A DNA stretch of 64,000 nucleotides from Klebsormidium nitens (taxonomy: Eukaryota; Streptophyta; Klebsormidiophyceae; Klebsormidiales; Klebsormidiaceae): assembly GCA_000708835.1 (NCBI GenBank), contig DF236950.1, forward strand, positions 235,710-299,709, in the 5' to 3' direction. Of the stretch, positions 11,204 to 22,889 are shown piece after piece. A model generated the notes under the pieces. That model did not search any database. It saw only the letters and a list, made by a program, of their open reading frames with translations, and had not been told where the DNA came from. Position 1 is the stretch's first letter. Each line of letters opens with the position of its first letter. A program made the translations under genes and the position numbers.

Positions 11204-14200
11204 TTACATCCCTGCTCTAAGATTCTCTATATTCCTCCACAGCGTGGGCTCCCCCATGCATATGGGCTGCCCCTTCTCGGGTTTGGGTTCTTGTCTCAAA
11301 TCCACGTAGTACGTGGTGTTCCTCTTCATAGACCGTCCTACCGAGGAAACCGACAAACCGGAATCCGTGATGACGAAGAAGTCGTTTAACGAGTATAACC
11401 ACCATTCTACGAAAGTCGTTTCTAGGGCTTTGACTGGAAGCGGGTTCAGACAGTCCCACTCATAGCTACAGGTGTCGGTCGCTCGTTGGATGTAAGCGTT
11501 TGTCGGCTTCGCATCTAGGAGGTAGATTTGCCGGTCGCGCCCGAACATCTCCTGAGCATTCTGCCGCAGGGAATCCGAGTCCGATGCAACATACCAGATG
11601 ATCTTCCGCTTGCCTATCAACTCCGCGTACTGCAACTCGATGTCCTGCACAACAAGGATTCAGCATGGTCACGCGGGTTGGAGTAGCAGGTCTCGGAACA
11701 GTTCCACAAACTATCCGACAACATAGCATTATCAGGAGCTAAAACGACGGTCCCGCTCGCGACCGCGTCCAAGACACGGCTGATGTGGGTCTGAAAGATC
11801 AAAACAGCGGACGTGAAGCACCTGCATTTCGGAAATACTTTGTGGTCCAGAAAGCCGGAGAGAACAATCCCTGAGCGCGCTGATGCCTCAACTATTGTCA
11901 TGCAAGACCCCGTTTCGGTAATTGTACGACAAGAGGTCAAAGACTTGACGAACGAAGGTTTAGGTGCACGTCGAATAGCAAACGCTCGCAGCTTTCAGTC
12001 GCTTCATTTGATTACCCAGTACCGCCTACCTAGCATCCCTGGCACCCTCTCATTTCCGGAATCAAGCTCGCTTAGCGCTGCAAATTGTGCACAGAAAGTC
12101 GTTCACGGGCGCTCTTGCTCACCTTGGCGCACTGGAACGGCGTCCAGTAGTCAGCTACGGACTTGGCGCCGTCCCCGCCCTTCATGGCGCTGTCCGTATA
12201 ATCAGTCCGGACATGGATCCCGATGCTGAAGACACCCGGGTCCAGCAGCATTTTCGCGATCGGCAGCATGACCGCCGCCACCGCAGGAATCGGCCTGGCA
12301 AAAGGAACGACGGAATGGGATAGGGGAGTGAGAGCTGGCACTCTTTCGCTAACTTCGTCCTACTTTCTTACGCTGACTCCAAGATGTCTACAAGTCGTCC
12401 ATCCACCGAACAATCAGCTTGAATTTGGACACTGCACAGCTGTCCACCTCTGCTTCCATCACCGACACCACATGCTCCAAGGAGAGGAACCTTCGATGCA
12501 GGATCGATCCCGCAGCATAACCTCAATTTCCGAACCCTCAGGCAGTGGATAGAGGCAGCATTTCGCTCAAGCTCGACAAGCGTTCAACGGCACAGAAAAC
12601 CAGCTCTTACCTGAACAAAAAGTTGAGGGCGCAGCCATAAAGGTTCTCCCGGTCCAGACCCGCAGCAAGCATGCGGTCCCTGACCAACGGCTCGTCCCAC
12701 CACAGGTTGAGCACGCCCTTGTTCGTGTCCAGCAACTCAATGCGATGCCGCAGGGGCCCCGCGTTGAAGTCCCCCGTCCGTTTCACCTCGTCGTCCAACC
12801 AAAAGCGAGCTGAAAAAGCAGGGGGATTCAGAGAGTCAACTTCGTTTCACCTCTCGTCTGATCAAAAGAGAGCTGAAGAAAGTCAAAGAAAAGTTCCCTC
12901 TCCCGATCGCTTCACCTCGTCGTCCAGCCAAAAGCGAGCTGAGAAGCACAGCAGATTCAAAATCTCTCGTTCGCTTCACTTTTTCGTGCAATTGAAAGCG
13001 AGCTGAAAAGCAGAACACAATTAAGGATTTCCCGTTCGCTTCAACTTGTCGACCCGCCAAACGCGAGCTGAGAAGCAGAACAGATTGATTCTAGAGTTTG
13101 ATTCACCTGCAGAAACCAAGTAATCAAACAACGAGCAATATGGAACCCAGTGATGTGGCGAAAACGCGAATGTGCTCTCAAAGGGAGACTTCGACATTAC
13201 GGTGAGTGGTCAAAGGGTCTTCAAGGCAATGTCAAAGAGACGCTCCATATAGCAAGCGGGCCAAATGAGTTGAGTTTGTTTCTCTGAGCAGAACTCTTCC
13301 AAATGATTAATGAGCCCCCTGAGCCTATAAGAGTTAACCAAGGGCATCGCAGCCTTCCTAGACACTTCAGAAGCAAGTCAGCTTGGATTAGAATCAAGAT
13401 ATTTGAGCGTAAGCCTAGCAGCTCTTACTAGTCGGATAGGACACCAAACGCCCGTGAAACTTTCAATGGGCTCGCTAAGTCGCTGTTAGCTGCCAGCGAA
13501 CAAACGACCGCCAAAGAACTCATTCTCAGGTTGTTTCTCCAGATTGGCAGCTCAGGGTCTGAGTCGGTAGCAGCACCCGCTTCGCATTGTCTCAAGGTAC
13601 GACTCACATTTTAACAGCCTAAGAGACACTCTCCTCAACAGCAGATCCAATCAACATCCTTGGAGGCCATTCATCTGCAAGGAGGTTGAGATCATGCAGC
13701 TGACTAGATCCCAGGTGAGTCGTGACGATATCAATGACATCAGCCTCACCTGCATCATTCCTTGATGGCACCTGCACGCACGACGACTGCGCCTTCCCGT
13801 CGCGGCTTTCCGCAGTTCCTCCCTGCTCCTTATCCGGCGTAAGGTCTAGGTACTCTTCCGGGCCCGTGTAGCTCGTGTTTATGTACGGGTTCTCAAACAC
13901 AAATTGGGCTTTCGTCCAGTATACCTGGAACACCCGCCCGCTCAGCATTGCAAACACGAGGCTCGAAACCTGGCTCGAAACCGTGTCTCCCAGCCCCCCC
14001 CCATCCCCCAAAACGCCCCTCCCTTTCTTGACCACCGCTAGCCGGGGCGCAGGCCACCCCCCCGCTCCATTATAATCCAAAACCCTTCGGTGGTAGTCAG
14101 CATAAGCTTGCCACCAATGAGAGCACTCCAGCTCAGCGACCTCTTCCGGGAGCTGCTTCCGGGGCCGCTTTCTGAACGCCTTCCGCAGCCCCGTCGCAAG

Positions 14201-14458
14201 CGGGCTGTCTTCAACGCGAGAAAAGTCGTCGAGCCCGCCCGACGAGCACGATTGGGTGAATTCAAGGGAGGCGGAGGGGGCGGTGGAGAATGCCCAGAGA
14301 AAGCGGATGCGGAAGTCGCCGGCCGGGGTGTATCCTGGCTCGACTCGGATGATTCTGGAGAGCAGGAGAGATGTGAATGCGAGGACAGCAATGGGGATGG
14401 TAACGCGGCGGGAGGGAAAGTGCTGGGGGCAAAAAGTAGGTTTGAGGGGGTGCCCCAT
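11204..14458 (-). CDS. Fucosyltransferase-like type II membrane glycosyltransferase
   Basis: Four exons: 14458-13750, 12809-12611, 12294-12123 and 11644-11204; phases close and give 506 aa. A single span near residues 20-36 follows a short basic N-terminus, typical of Golgi glycosyltransferases. Residues about 150-175 have GDGGGLGDTVSSQVSS and then SLVFAMLSGRVFQVYW, like the GLGNR-type N-terminal motif of plant fucosyltransferases. Exon 2 has NLWWDEPLVRDRM and ends CALNFLFR; exon 3 continues P and has FSIGIHVRTDYTDSAM near residue 330, the HxR sugar-nucleotide motif. Exon 4 has IIWYVASDSDSLRQNAQEMF and FFVITDSGLSVSSVG, matching the C-terminal part of that fold. GT37-like is my best placement; a relative in another GT family with the same fold remains possible. 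Donor and acceptor sugars are not shown by sequence. Confidence 0.72.
12781..13110. repeat. ~65-bp tandem array copying an acceptor and exon start
   Basis: Units begin near 12781, 12845, 12911, 12975, 13040 and (partial) 13102, a spacing of 62-66 bases. The first is the real exon 2 acceptor of the fucosyltransferase-like gene. On the minus strand each copy has a pyrimidine tract, CAG|CTCGC or a variant, and then a degenerate copy of the first ~40 exon bases. The copy at 12911 even preserves the RFWLDDEVKR frame before diverging. The array lies within the upstream intron. Confidence 0.85.
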
Positions 14459-15258
14459 GGCGCCAGCTCTGAAAGCACAGGAGGGCGTTGAATTGGCTCA
14501 GAACCAATTCTCAAAGTCAGGAATTGCTGTCTCAAGCCTCTTGTCAGCTAAGGATCCGCCCAAAGAATCCGATGAGTTGCTCCGAAGCAGCATCGTTTGT
14601 GACAGTTTCCGCCCGTCCAGGGGCCAGATTGCAAGCGCACTCAACGCTCAGATCCCACTTAGGTGCGCTCTGGACATCAATCGCTTCTCCCTTGCAAGCG
14701 CCCACTGGGACGCCATCATGCTGGTAAACAACGTGTGGATCTGTCGAAAAAGCTTCAAGTTTCACCCACTTCAAGTTCAACTATTCGGCACTTCCAAACC
14801 ACAGGGCAATCCGTCCAGCATGGGTACGTTTGATTGTATTTGATGGGGAGGTTGAAGCTCCCCGTTCCAGAGAACGGCTGCTTGCTGTCATCGTACGTCG
14901 TTTCAAACTCAGGTCTTTCGGACCTTCAATCCTTCGATTCCGTATTGAGCTGTTGCCCATCTTGCGACCGTCCTGCCTCACGGCAAGCTCCGCAAAAGTC
15001 GCTTAAGATTTTCTTGGACCTTACATAACGCGAAGATCTCTCAGCTGGCACCTGGACAATCTTCCTACCTATTTCCTGGACCCGTAGACGGCATTGGCTT
15101 AAAGTTGAAGGACGCTGGCCAGCTTGTTGAGGAGGAAAGGCTTACTGCCATTGGCGCGGAGCGCAAGGAGCGTGTCTTTCACATGTCACAGATTCGTTAA
15201 GCAAGGCGGGCTGCTAGCTTCTGCTAGCTGGAAACTCCTCTGCATCCTTTCTGGCGCC
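14459..15258. promoter_or_regulatory. Shared upstream region of divergent glycosyltransferase and kelch genes
   Basis: An 800-base divergent spacer. Short frames here are shadows or unsupported. A 5' UTR exon of the kelch gene could be present, but nothing in the sequence fixes it. Confidence 0.4.
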
Positions 15259-18200
15259 ATGATGCGGTGGCGCAATTGCCAGACTGAGCTCACGGGAGAG
15301 CCTCCGTCACCAAGGAGGTGCGTGTGGGGTGGAAGAAGTGCCATGAAACCCGTGTGCAATTAAGCAGGTTCTCCAGGTTCATTGAAATGTGCCCAACTTG
15401 AGGCGAAATGCCCCAATGTGCCCAGCTTGAAGCAATCTGCGTAGTTTCCTAGCTAGTGCCACTCTCCAGCTGCTTGAAAATAACCATCTTAGCAGCTGGA
15501 AAAACTTCGGCTTGAGAGGCTTGCTTTTCTCCAGCGCCCCATTCTGTGATCACAAGTCAACACAACTGGTTATTGAATCAATGCAGCATTTGTTATCTGC
15601 AGTGGGCACACCGCAGCTCTGGTCAACGGGTCACTTGTGGTGGTATATGGCGGGCTTTTTGAGAAAGTTTTTCTTGGTGGGTACAGTCTTATGAGTCCGT
15701 CCGAAATGGCTGTGTACAGTGCCTTGGTGTTGCAGAATTGTAGCAGTGCCTTTGACGCAGCTTTGAGGACCCTATGTTTGCTCAAAGCACTGACATTCCA
15801 TTAGCAGTATGCAGTAAATCAATCGAGAAATTTGTCTTTGTTTGTATAGCTCCGTGCATGGAGGGGCACCTTTTCTCCAAAATTGGACTTCAATTACGAA
15901 GCATCCATACATTTGCTGCAGGTGATCTTGTCGTCTTAGACACAGGTGAGGTTCTTTGCACGCCTTGTGGAGCTTGAATTTGTTAACACATGAGAATGGA
16001 CGCTTTGCGGAGTTCTGCATGTTCAGCCTATCCGTTGGAAGCTCACTTCCCAAGTTGGAAATGATTCTGCTTCCCCCTCTTCTTTTAGACAATTGCCCTT
16101 CGGCATCCCAAGTGAGCCCCAACAGCTTCAAAAAGTAGGTTCGACTCTCTAACCTCGCCAGTGTCACCCACTTTATCATTAATTTAGGAGGCGCTTCCAT
16201 CAATCAATTTCGAACCACTTCCTAATGTAATTCACAGCGCACCAACCCGTTGACACCTTCACAACATCTCTCACTGCCTAACAATAGAGACTCCACAGAA
16301 CGAGCTTGGTTAGATGCTTCCCACCCCCTCCTCTGCAGAGCACGCTGTGTGGTTTCGTCCAGAATGCAGCGGCGACCAAAGCTCTGATGGGACAGTGGGC
16401 CCCGGCCCCCGGGCCTTTCACTGCGCGGCCGCCCTCGATGCGCGCCTTTTTGTCTTTGGAGGCCGTTCGGGGCGGAGGCGCCTGGACGATTTCTGGATGC
16501 TTGACACCACCACGTGGAATGTGAGCTGGTTGACTCCATGAGTAGATCTTTTGTGTCGATGTGTAGATCTTTCAAGCTCTTGTTAAGCTAGCTTGTTGTG
16601 ACAAAGCTACTCAATGAAGATGCTTAACTGCGGTACTCAAATCTGGGGTTGCTCAAGGGTTTCTGACTGAGACACGACCCTGAGATCTTTGTCGACGATT
16701 TCCAGATGCCAAAGTGAAGTCGGCTGGTATATGTGCTGTTGTTTACTACAACTAATTGTGTGATGCATTGGTATACATCAACCTGCAAGAAAAGAGCACA
16801 ACTTCAACACCTCAATCTCAGTTGCTGGGCGACTTTGTTTCTCTAGGCTCCATTCACTACCACCTATGCGTCCTCCCGCTCCCAAACCCACTCTGCAAGC
16901 CGCTCTCAAACCCGCTCTCGAATCATCTCTCGAAACTACTCTCAGACCCACTCTCAACCCCGCTCTTGAACCCTCTCTCAGCCCACCCTCAAACCCCCCT
17001 CTTTTCGTCCAGTGGGCCCAGCTGGGCGGCTTCGGCGACCGCCCCCCCGCCCGCGACTTTGCCGCGGCCGCCGCGCTCCCCTCCCTCGGCAAGCTGGTGG
17101 TGCATGGGGGGTGGGACGGTTCCGCCTGGCACTCAGACGCCCGTGTTCTAGACACCCCCACTTTGGAGTGGGCGCAACTCCCGGTTGCGCAGGGCTCGGC
17201 GCCGCCCCCTAGATGTGGACACACGGCTACCATGGTGGAGACCAGGTAAGGGGAGGTACATTCGATAATTTTGTCGGTTGGTGAGGACTGACGGTTTGGG
17301 AATTAGTCTTTGAGCGAGAAGTGAGAAGTACCGGTTTGCGGGCGTTCTCCCCTGATGTAGGTTCGTTGACATAGCATGCTATGTTGGTTCCCACGGTGAA
17401 AAGCTGGGCCCAAGAAAGCAGGAAACGTGAATTACACCAGATGAGATTGAACCTTGGGCATCTGCAAACGCGTTCTTGCTCAGGCTTGTGGTATGTTTCT
17501 CCAACACGGCGGACCACTTCGCCACGTGAATTGTGATTGACTTGTCTCGGGACCCAAAGCCAGATATTCTGTGGATGCGGAAGAAGTCGGACGGTGTGGA
17601 TGCGGAAGAAAGTCGGACGGTGCACTGCCCCTGCTGCTTAACATAAAAGGAAACGAGTCTTGTCTTCTGTCAATTTGTTGGGCATCTTCGACCACAATTA
17701 CTGTCTGTCCCCGTCTTAGGACACCAAGCCACTCCTCGTGAAAACATTTGCTTCCGCTCTGGTGTCCATCCCCTTTGCTTACGAGATGGAGAATCTTATT
17801 TTTTTAAAGTTAGGCAGACCGTGACAAATGCGGACCACCAGAAGGATAGCTTCCCTCGCCCGTCTCCAGGCTTCTCATGTTCGGCGGCCGAAGCGGCGGC
17901 GCCGGCAGCTTTCTGGGCGACTTGTGGGCGCTCAAGGGCCTGATGGACGACGGGGGCGCTGCCACGTGGACCAAGCTGGTGCTCCCAGGCCCAGGCCCGA
18001 GCCCCCGGTGCGGCCACACCACTGCCGCTGCGGGGACGCAGGTAATGCCCGGTTCATGTGCGGTTCTAAACCCTGCCGACATTGGCAAGAGTGGCAAGAG
18101 TGGCGAGTTTTCATGTTTCAAATCAAAGCGGTCTCCGTCGACCGCGTTTGGATTCCACAACTACGCTGCTTTGGAACGCGGTCGAATTTCGGTGGGTTTT

Positions 18201-21200
18201 TGGATACTCTACAATTACCGAACTTGGTTTTACTCGATTATCGAAAGTGGTGTTTCATATGCGTCCCGGTGATTGCGGAGCTGCCACGTCGTCGAAAATT
18301 CACAAAAGTGGCAAAACCAAGCAAAGCTGGACGCATGTGAATCGGGCGTAAACCTCTGGCCCATCCTCGGCGATGACATAAAGTGGGCGTCCCGGGACCC
18401 GGAACGCCTAACGGCAGATGGCGACAAGAAAGCATGGCTTTCTTGTTTCTTTTCGCTGAATATTTGGTAATAGAGTCTGTACCCCGAGCACCAGGCCCTG
18501 CTAACAGTGGCCGGTTGAGGACGTTGCATAGACGCCCTCTCTAGAATTTGAGATCTGGGTTTGACGACTTTCAATCAAGCACCAAACTTTGAGCAGAACG
18601 GGTGCTCGTTATGCAACGGGCTGACAAGACAGTCGTATGCTCTGCTCTACACAAATTGGCGCAACTTTTGTTCCCGTTCTTTGTCTTTTGCATTGCTGCA
18701 GAAAGGGACAATACGGATGGTAAGCATAGACTCTGGTTGCCAGATGCGAAACGTTGTGCACGGGGAGGCATTACGGGGGAGACTGGTTTCTATGTTGGCT
18801 GGATTGCCCCGCCGTTGCTGATAGCCGAAGGTCACGGTCCAACATGGCACACACGCCGATGAAGTTGGCAACTCTGATGAAGAGCTTGATGATACGAAGC
18901 TGTTGCAAAGTTTCTCGAAGATGCATGTAACAGGTTGCCCAAGTTCATTGGTGTTTCTGATGCGTCGAGGTCCATGAGAAGAATAATCTGTGGACGGTGC
19001 ATGAGCTTTTTTAGTAGACAACAGCCCCGTCCCTCTCCTCTCAGGTCGTCTTTTTCGGCGGCCACGGCCAGGCGGGCTGGCTCACCAAGTACGACGTGTA
19101 CCACAATGACGTCATCGTGCTGGACCGCAAGTCCGTGCAGTGGTCTCGCCCTTCGCTCGCCGCTGACGTCAGCCCCTCCCCCCGGGCGTACCACACGCTG
19201 ACGCACGTTGGTGGGGGGCGGTTCTTGCTCGTAGGCGGGTACGACGGGAAGGCGTCGCTAGGGGACGTCTGGATGCTAACGCAAGATGGTATGTGCGCCC
19301 AGTTTCGTTCTGGCACTGTCGCCCCTCGTGTATTTCGGGCGTAAATTTGTAATGAAGTCGCGGCTTCCCCCTGATGTCATTTGGATGTTTTCGCGCCCGC
19401 GTCACTTGTGACGTCATTCGGGCTCTCCGTTTTCTATCCGTATTCCACGCATCGTATGCCCTTGGTATTGCCAATCTCGATTCTATGGTGCTGTTTGTAT
19501 GCCAGACATAGTGTTGTGCCGGTTTTGTTTACAGAGGTCTACGCTCAAGGAGCTGGACTTTTTCACTGAGCCACCTTTCCGGCCCGTCTCTTTTCCGTTA
19601 AATCTATATACGCTGCTGTCGCATCCGATAATACATGCTGTCATATGGCCAAAGCAGTGGTGCAAGAGTGCCAGGAGACTTCAAAATGCAAGGTTTTGGT
19701 CTCGTTTTCGCCCATGGGCTTCTTTTGCCTTGAAGTATCCGTCCTTTTTGTCTGTGCGCAGCATAAGATTAGCCAAGGCGAAAATCTGACGGGTTGCAGA
19801 CACCATATTTTATCCGAACCGTACAGCCCGTTCGTTGTTGGGTACGATGCTCTTCCCCAAGGAATGAGGGGTGCAGCGCAGCAAAAACTTGCAAAGGCTT
19901 CCCCGATTTGATCTTTATTAAGGTTCGGCTAGTCTCGATGTTCATCGCATTTCGTTTCGATCTCGCAGAGCCCTCTCCCCGGTCAAGCGCCGCCCCCCTT
20001 TCCTCCGCCCCGAGCAGCCCCCCTTCCGCGAGCCACGAACCCTCCCACACGCCGCAACCTTCCAAGGCGTCTTCGCTCGCCCTCCTCCGGCAGCAGCTGG
20101 GCCTGCCACGTGTCGCCCCTTCACTGGAGCACTCCGCCAGCAAGCGCGCGCAGCAGTTCGACTCGGAGCTGCTGACGCTGGGGTACCGGGTGCTGCGCGA
20201 GCGGGGTGGGGGCGCGCCTGACGCGGCGCTCGAGCGGAGCCCGGAAGAGGCGGCCAGCGCGGCGCGGGAGTACCTTAGGTGAGCGGGGGAGGGCGACTTT
20301 TTGCTCGGTTTCAAATCTTCGCCCTTTCTTTTACAGTGTCAATCGGGGGGGCTGCCGCCCCCCCGAGCCCAACCGCTCCTGCCTCTTGCGGCCTTTGCGT
20401 CGTTGCACGAATGTGGACCATAACTATGTCTCTTCAATTTAGCAAAAGTAAGCTCTAGCAAAACTGCGCTCCACCACGAACACTACAACCTAACCCAAAA
20501 GTTCACCTGATTCGCACCCGTACCCACCCTAAACCCCCAGACTAACCCCACCCGTCCCAGGCTGGTGCCTTACTTTTGCTAAACCTTTACTATGCTAATT
20601 CGAAGCTTCGTGCGATTAGTTGCTTATGTCGCTTTTTGGTACAGTAAAAGTAGTATATTTGTATTGAAAGTGAGCCGTTCGTATATGCTGGTGTCCTGAG
20701 GTTTCGAAGGTGCTTCTATGAAAATTGATGGTTGAAGTTTGAGGAGCCAGGCGAGTAGCCTTCTTGTGTACGTTTGCCGATTAGATTATGACGTTGACAG
20801 GGCACCACGTCTGTCGCTCATGGCGGGGTTTCGCTGCCACCGCACGATGCATGCTGGTGCCGTTGCTGTCCTCGTTTCTCTTTCCAGCCGGACGACGAGG
20901 CTGACCTCGCCTGCTTAGTGGGGATCAATATAAGATGAGGAAGTGCCAAGAATAGCCGACGGTCTTTTGCCACTTTGGAAACGGCTGTGCTGAAGTGCTT
21001 CGATTAGGAACAAAGCACTTTTGAATCTCATGATGATAATCTGTTTGGGTCTATTCTGGTCGCACTCTCCTGCTCACACTCACGAGCGCAATCAAGACCT
21101 CAAGTTAAAATCTGTTGGTTTCCGGTCAGTGGGCTGTTGTTCAAGGTCGTCGGTTGGCCCCCGAATGATAACGGTGTGGCAAGTTGCATTTGGAAAACAG

Positions 21201-21492
21201 TACCGCGCTGGTCATCTGCAGGAGTTGCACCGCGCCATCATTACAGATAGCCGATCTTCGAGCATTACTCAACGACTACAAGCGGGAAGTGGCAGTCGAG
21301 GCTCGTGCATTAGTTCAAAATAGGTCTGAAAAGATGAGCGGGGAGTCGCAATCGGAAGCGGCTATCCAACGAACAAAGTCACATCGCTTCTATCACGTTG
21401 CATCTATGAGAGACGTCAGACTCGATGATCTGCCCGCACTCTTGCAAGAGTACAAGAGCTTGAGTGACAAAGCTGATAATCTCGCATTCTGA
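15259..21492 (+). CDS. Kelch-repeat protein, plant type
   Basis: Ten exons: 15259-15317, 15603-15676, 15922-15945, 16089-16111, 16341-16520, 17013-17245, 17870-18041, 19045-19288, 19969-20278 and 21222-21492. All phases close, giving 529 aa. Exon 1 opens MMRWRNCQTELTGEPPSPR and joins SGHTAALVNGSLVVVYGG. Kelch blades follow: RLFVFGGRSGRRRLDDFW, KLVVHGGWDGSAWHSD, LMFGGRSGGAGSFLGDLW, VVFFGGHGQAGW and RFLLVGGYDGKASLGDVW. That is about six GG-containing blades, a likely beta-propeller. A Ser/Pro-rich linker (exon 9) leads to a helical C-terminus with DLRALLNDYKRE and LDDLPALLQEYKSL. Exons 3 and 4 are microexons of 24 and 23 bases. The arrangement matches a plant kelch family of unknown role; binding partners are not evident. 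Confidence 0.85.
16880..17008 (+). repeat. 12-bp pyrimidine minisatellite next to a kelch-gene acceptor
   Basis: About nine degenerate 12-base units of the type CCGCTCTCAAAC run up to the CGTCCAG acceptor of the exon at 17013. The frame is open through the array and in frame with the exon. Retention would therefore add a four-residue periodic Pro/Leu/Ser segment rather than a stop. Confidence 0.75.
20438..20583. repeat. 146-bp element with 15-bp perfect terminal inverted repeats
   Basis: TTTAGCAAAAGTAAG at 20438-20452 is matched by its exact reverse complement at 20569-20583. It sits inside the kelch-gene intron 20279-21221. There is no clear target-site duplication, so this may be a decayed MITE or a chance foldback. 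Confidence 0.5.
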
Positions 21493-22889
21493 AGGTGAAG
21501 ATGAGGTGAAGCTGAATCTTGAATATTGCCGATCGGCCTGTTCATTCAGTCCAAGAAAGTGCGCACGGTCATCTCTTGAGAGATTGATTGGATGCATTCT
21601 GCAATGCAGGATTCTTGACATTATCGTTATAGGCGCAATGCTGGACGCTTGGTGACTGAGGTCGCTATACATGTAATTTGCTGCGAAGCTGGCGAAATGG
21701 GACGTATGTACAAGGCTGGATCAAGATCATGAACTTGCCAAGAGAATTGCGCAATAACCTACGATGCTAAATCGGTCGCTATAAACATTGGCATCTTAGA
21801 TTTGGCAAGCATGCCAACAACACTGCGCACCGAGACTTCAATCTGACAGCTTCAATGGAGTATATGTGAACCCCATGTGAACGTACTATAGCCTCCACTC
21901 CGTGATGGCAAGCGCATGGGACAAATGTGTTTTGGCAACATCATTGGCTAGCCTATCAATTGCATGCCAATCGTGAAGCTGTCCAGCCTCAGGCAAAGTG
22001 ATCGTAGCGCAAGCCTTTACTGCCCCTTTACTGCGTGCTTTCTTTGCAGGATACACAATGAATAACTGTTAAACCCTTCAACACCTCTTCAATAGCTTCA
22101 TTACAGTGACAGCTGTGAACTCGGGAGGCGGCTCACATGAAGCACTAACAATAACAAATAACAATAGCAAGAGGTGCAGTCTCTTGACACCTGATTGGAA
22201 GTTCAACAAGCTGCAAGCCACAAAGCCAGTGCAAGTTGCAAGTAACAAATTAAACAAGTTGCAAACCGTCCCTAAAAAGTGCACCTAGCCTGCTGAGTTT
22301 AATGCCTGCGAGACTGTCTCGACCGTTGGATGATCGGCTGCGATCATCGCCAAGCCATGTGCAGACTGGTCACTTGCAGTTTATCTGGTAAATCGGGATC
22401 CCAAATGTAGTAGCCTATAAGTGTTCACTGAAACCTGGAATATCCACTCAATCAAGAAAGCCAGAATTAAACCGTCGGCAATTAGCTTCGTCAATGTGAG
22501 AAAAATGCAGCGGCACGCATATTCTGAAGTGGACGGTCCGCTTATAACGATGTTCCATGATGGAACTTGCGAATACTTCGCACAGGCGAAAAAGACGGAG
22601 AGAGGATTGGACAAGCAGATTGGACGCAGCTTTGATAAGCTGATTGAGCTTGAGACGGGCGCCTGCCAATGCCAATGGTGGAGGCCGCGTCCTCTTGACC
22701 ACTCGTCGCTTGTTGCATTCAGGGTGGAGGATCTGGAGAAGAGCCGGCTACGTAGACCAGCTTTGATTGGAGCTCCTCTCAAGCACGCGATCAAACCCCT
22801 AATGAGCCATGTTCCTAATTCTGTAAGCCTGTCCCTGAAAGGAGATTCGTGAGGCTCCTTGCTTGCAAGACATCGCTGCTACATCAGCC
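21493..22889. other. Spacer between kelch and GOST genes
   Basis: Two same-direction genes flank it, so it should hold a terminator and the GOST promoter. Overlapping frames on both strands at 22381-22852 have no recognisable motif and no exon borders that fit, so I do not call them genes. Confidence 0.45.

Noticed and set aside
22381-22852. Overlapping open frames on both strands between kelch and GOST genes
   Set aside because: No recognisable family, no splice borders, and the two strands shadow each other.
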